DNA from: a bacterium
GTDB taxonomy: Bacteria > Armatimonadota > Zipacnadia > Zipacnadales > Zipacnadaceae
Direction: 5' to 3'
NCBI GenBank assembly: GCA_030607655.1
Contig: JAUWJN010000020.1
Coordinates: forward strand, 1 to 14,977
Length of the DNA stretch: 14,977 nt
Below are positions 14,229-14,977 of this stretch, one piece after another; the stretch's first letter is position 1; each line of letters starts with the position of its first letter. Both the position numbers and the translations under genes were made by a program. Under the pieces are notes generated by a model. That model had not been told where the DNA came from and did no database searches. It saw nothing but the letters and a program-made list of their open reading frames with translations.

Positions 14229-14977
14229 ATGAATAACAAAGTCCTTATTGTTGGCTCAATGGCGCTTGATACGATTGAGACCCCCTTTGGCCGGGTTGAG
14301 GAGGCGGTGGGGGGGGCGGGGGTGTATGCCGCCACTGCTGCCAGTTTGTTAGCACCGGTGTGCCTAGTGGGTATTATCGGCGATGACTTTCCTCCGAAGG
14401 CCCTCGCCGACCTGGAGCAGCGCGGCGTGGACCTGGCCGGGGTACAACAGGTCGCTGGGGCCCAATCCTTCCGCTGGTCGGGACGATATGAGTATGATAT
14501 GAATGAGCGCCACACGCTGGACATTCAACTGAACGTATTTGCTGACTTTGCCCCCACTTTGCCGCCAGACTGGCAGGATTGTGGCTATGTGTTTCTGGCT
14601 AACATCCAGCCCGCACTGCAATTGAAAGTCCTTGACCAGGTCACCTCACCAGTGCTGACGATTTGCGATACGATAGATTTCTGGATTGAAAACGCCCGGG
14701 ATGAGCTGCTGGCGGTGCTCAGTCGGGTAGATGTAGCGGCGATGAATGACGCCGAACTCAGGCAACTTACCGGTGAGCCCAATTTGGCTAAAGCGGCGCA
14801 GGAGGTTCTGGGGATGGGACCCGGGTATGTGCTGATAAAGAAGGGCGAATACGGAGCCGCCTTGGTTTCACGGTTCGGGCAGTTCAGCCTGCCCTGCTAT
14901 CCGCTGCCCACGGTGATAGATCCCACCGGCGCGGGGGATAGCTTTGCCGGGGGCTTCATTGGGTTTCTGGCCTGGGC
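14229..14977 (+). CDS. PfkB-family sugar kinase, 5' part (runs off window)
   Basis: The open frame starts at ATG 14229 and continues to the window end without a stop, giving 249 complete codons. It belongs to the ribokinase/PfkB superfamily, which phosphorylates sugars or nucleosides with ATP in the cytoplasm. The N-terminus VLIVGSMALDTIETPFGRVE and the paired Gly at 28-29 form the substrate side. SFRWSGRYEYDMNERHTLD (about 83-101) and MNDAELRQLTGEP (about 175-187) are internal conserved blocks. DPTGAGDSFAGGF (about 231-243) is the PfkB signature 2, with catalytic-base Asp237. The subgroup resembles widely distributed sugar kinases of unknown specificity that begin with ALDTIETPFG. No clear Shine-Dalgarno precedes the ATG. 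The C-terminal 60 or so residues are missing only because the window ends. Confidence 0.93.
   Translation, partial: MNNKVLIVGSMALDTIETPFGRVEEAVGGAGVYAATAASLLAPVCLVGIIGDDFPPKALADLEQRGVDLAGVQQVAGAQSFRWSGRYEYDMNERHTLDIQLNVFADFAPTLPPDWQDCGYVFLANIQPALQLKVLDQVTSPVLTICDTIDFWIENARDELLAVLSRVDVAAMNDAELRQLTGEPNLAKAAQEVLGMGPGYVLIKKGEYGAALVSRFGQFSLPCYPLPTVIDPTGAGDSFAGGFIGFLAW

Noticed and set aside
14093..14524. 143-residue minus-strand frame
   Set aside because: It is antisense to the PfkB kinase 5' end and the structured spacer; its Ser/Arg/Pro-rich translation is typical of a shadow frame.

Overview
The window is GC-rich chromosomal DNA from a diderm bacterium. It holds an LptD-type outer-membrane assembly protein, a PEP-CTERM exported beta-helix protein, a DUF951 protein and a glycoside hydrolase of the GHL6/GH29-like type. 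Together these suggest an uncultivated environmental lineage, perhaps Armatimonadota or a related phylum. That placement is an inference from gene content and not a measured phylogeny. I see no tRNA, rRNA, CRISPR array, insertion sequence, phage gene or toxin-antitoxin pair.

Layout. Positions 1-786 (+) are the 3' end of glmS (glucosamine-6-phosphate synthase, second SIS domain). Convergent to it, on the minus strand and read from right to left, are an LptD/OstA-like protein (8301-6715), an alpha/beta hydrolase (6644-5604), an MFS transporter (5544-4396), a sulfatase-fold enzyme (4297-2933) and a 700-residue glycoside-hydrolase-like protein (2923-821). The last four look like a small carbohydrate/ester catabolic operon. 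None of the three enzymes has a visible signal peptide, so they probably work in the cytoplasm on a substrate brought in by the MFS protein. The sulfatase-like protein has Thr where the formylglycine Cys/Ser should be and has also lost the motif Arg, so it is probably not a classical sulfatase.

Positions 8302-8711 are non-coding and packed with short repeats: a 9-bp tandem array next to a TATAAT box in front of lptD, a nested REP-like inverted repeat, two compact palindromes and a decaying 7-bp tandem repeat. Positions 8712-10193 (-) encode a PEP-CTERM surface protein behind a good sigma-70-type promoter. Positions 10194-10644 form a divergent intergenic region.

On the plus strand a CHASE2-GAF-PAS histidine kinase begins, most likely at a CTG codon (10645) behind a consensus Shine-Dalgarno. 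It is followed closely by a DUF951 protein and a YkgJ-like cysteine-cluster protein, with a 7-nt gap and then an overlapping start. After a structured 114-bp spacer comes the 5' part of a PfkB-family sugar kinase that runs off the window end. The points most worth following up are the nucleophile change in the sulfatase-like enzyme, the non-canonical CTG start, the histidine kinase/DUF951/YkgJ linkage and the dense palindromic repeats.
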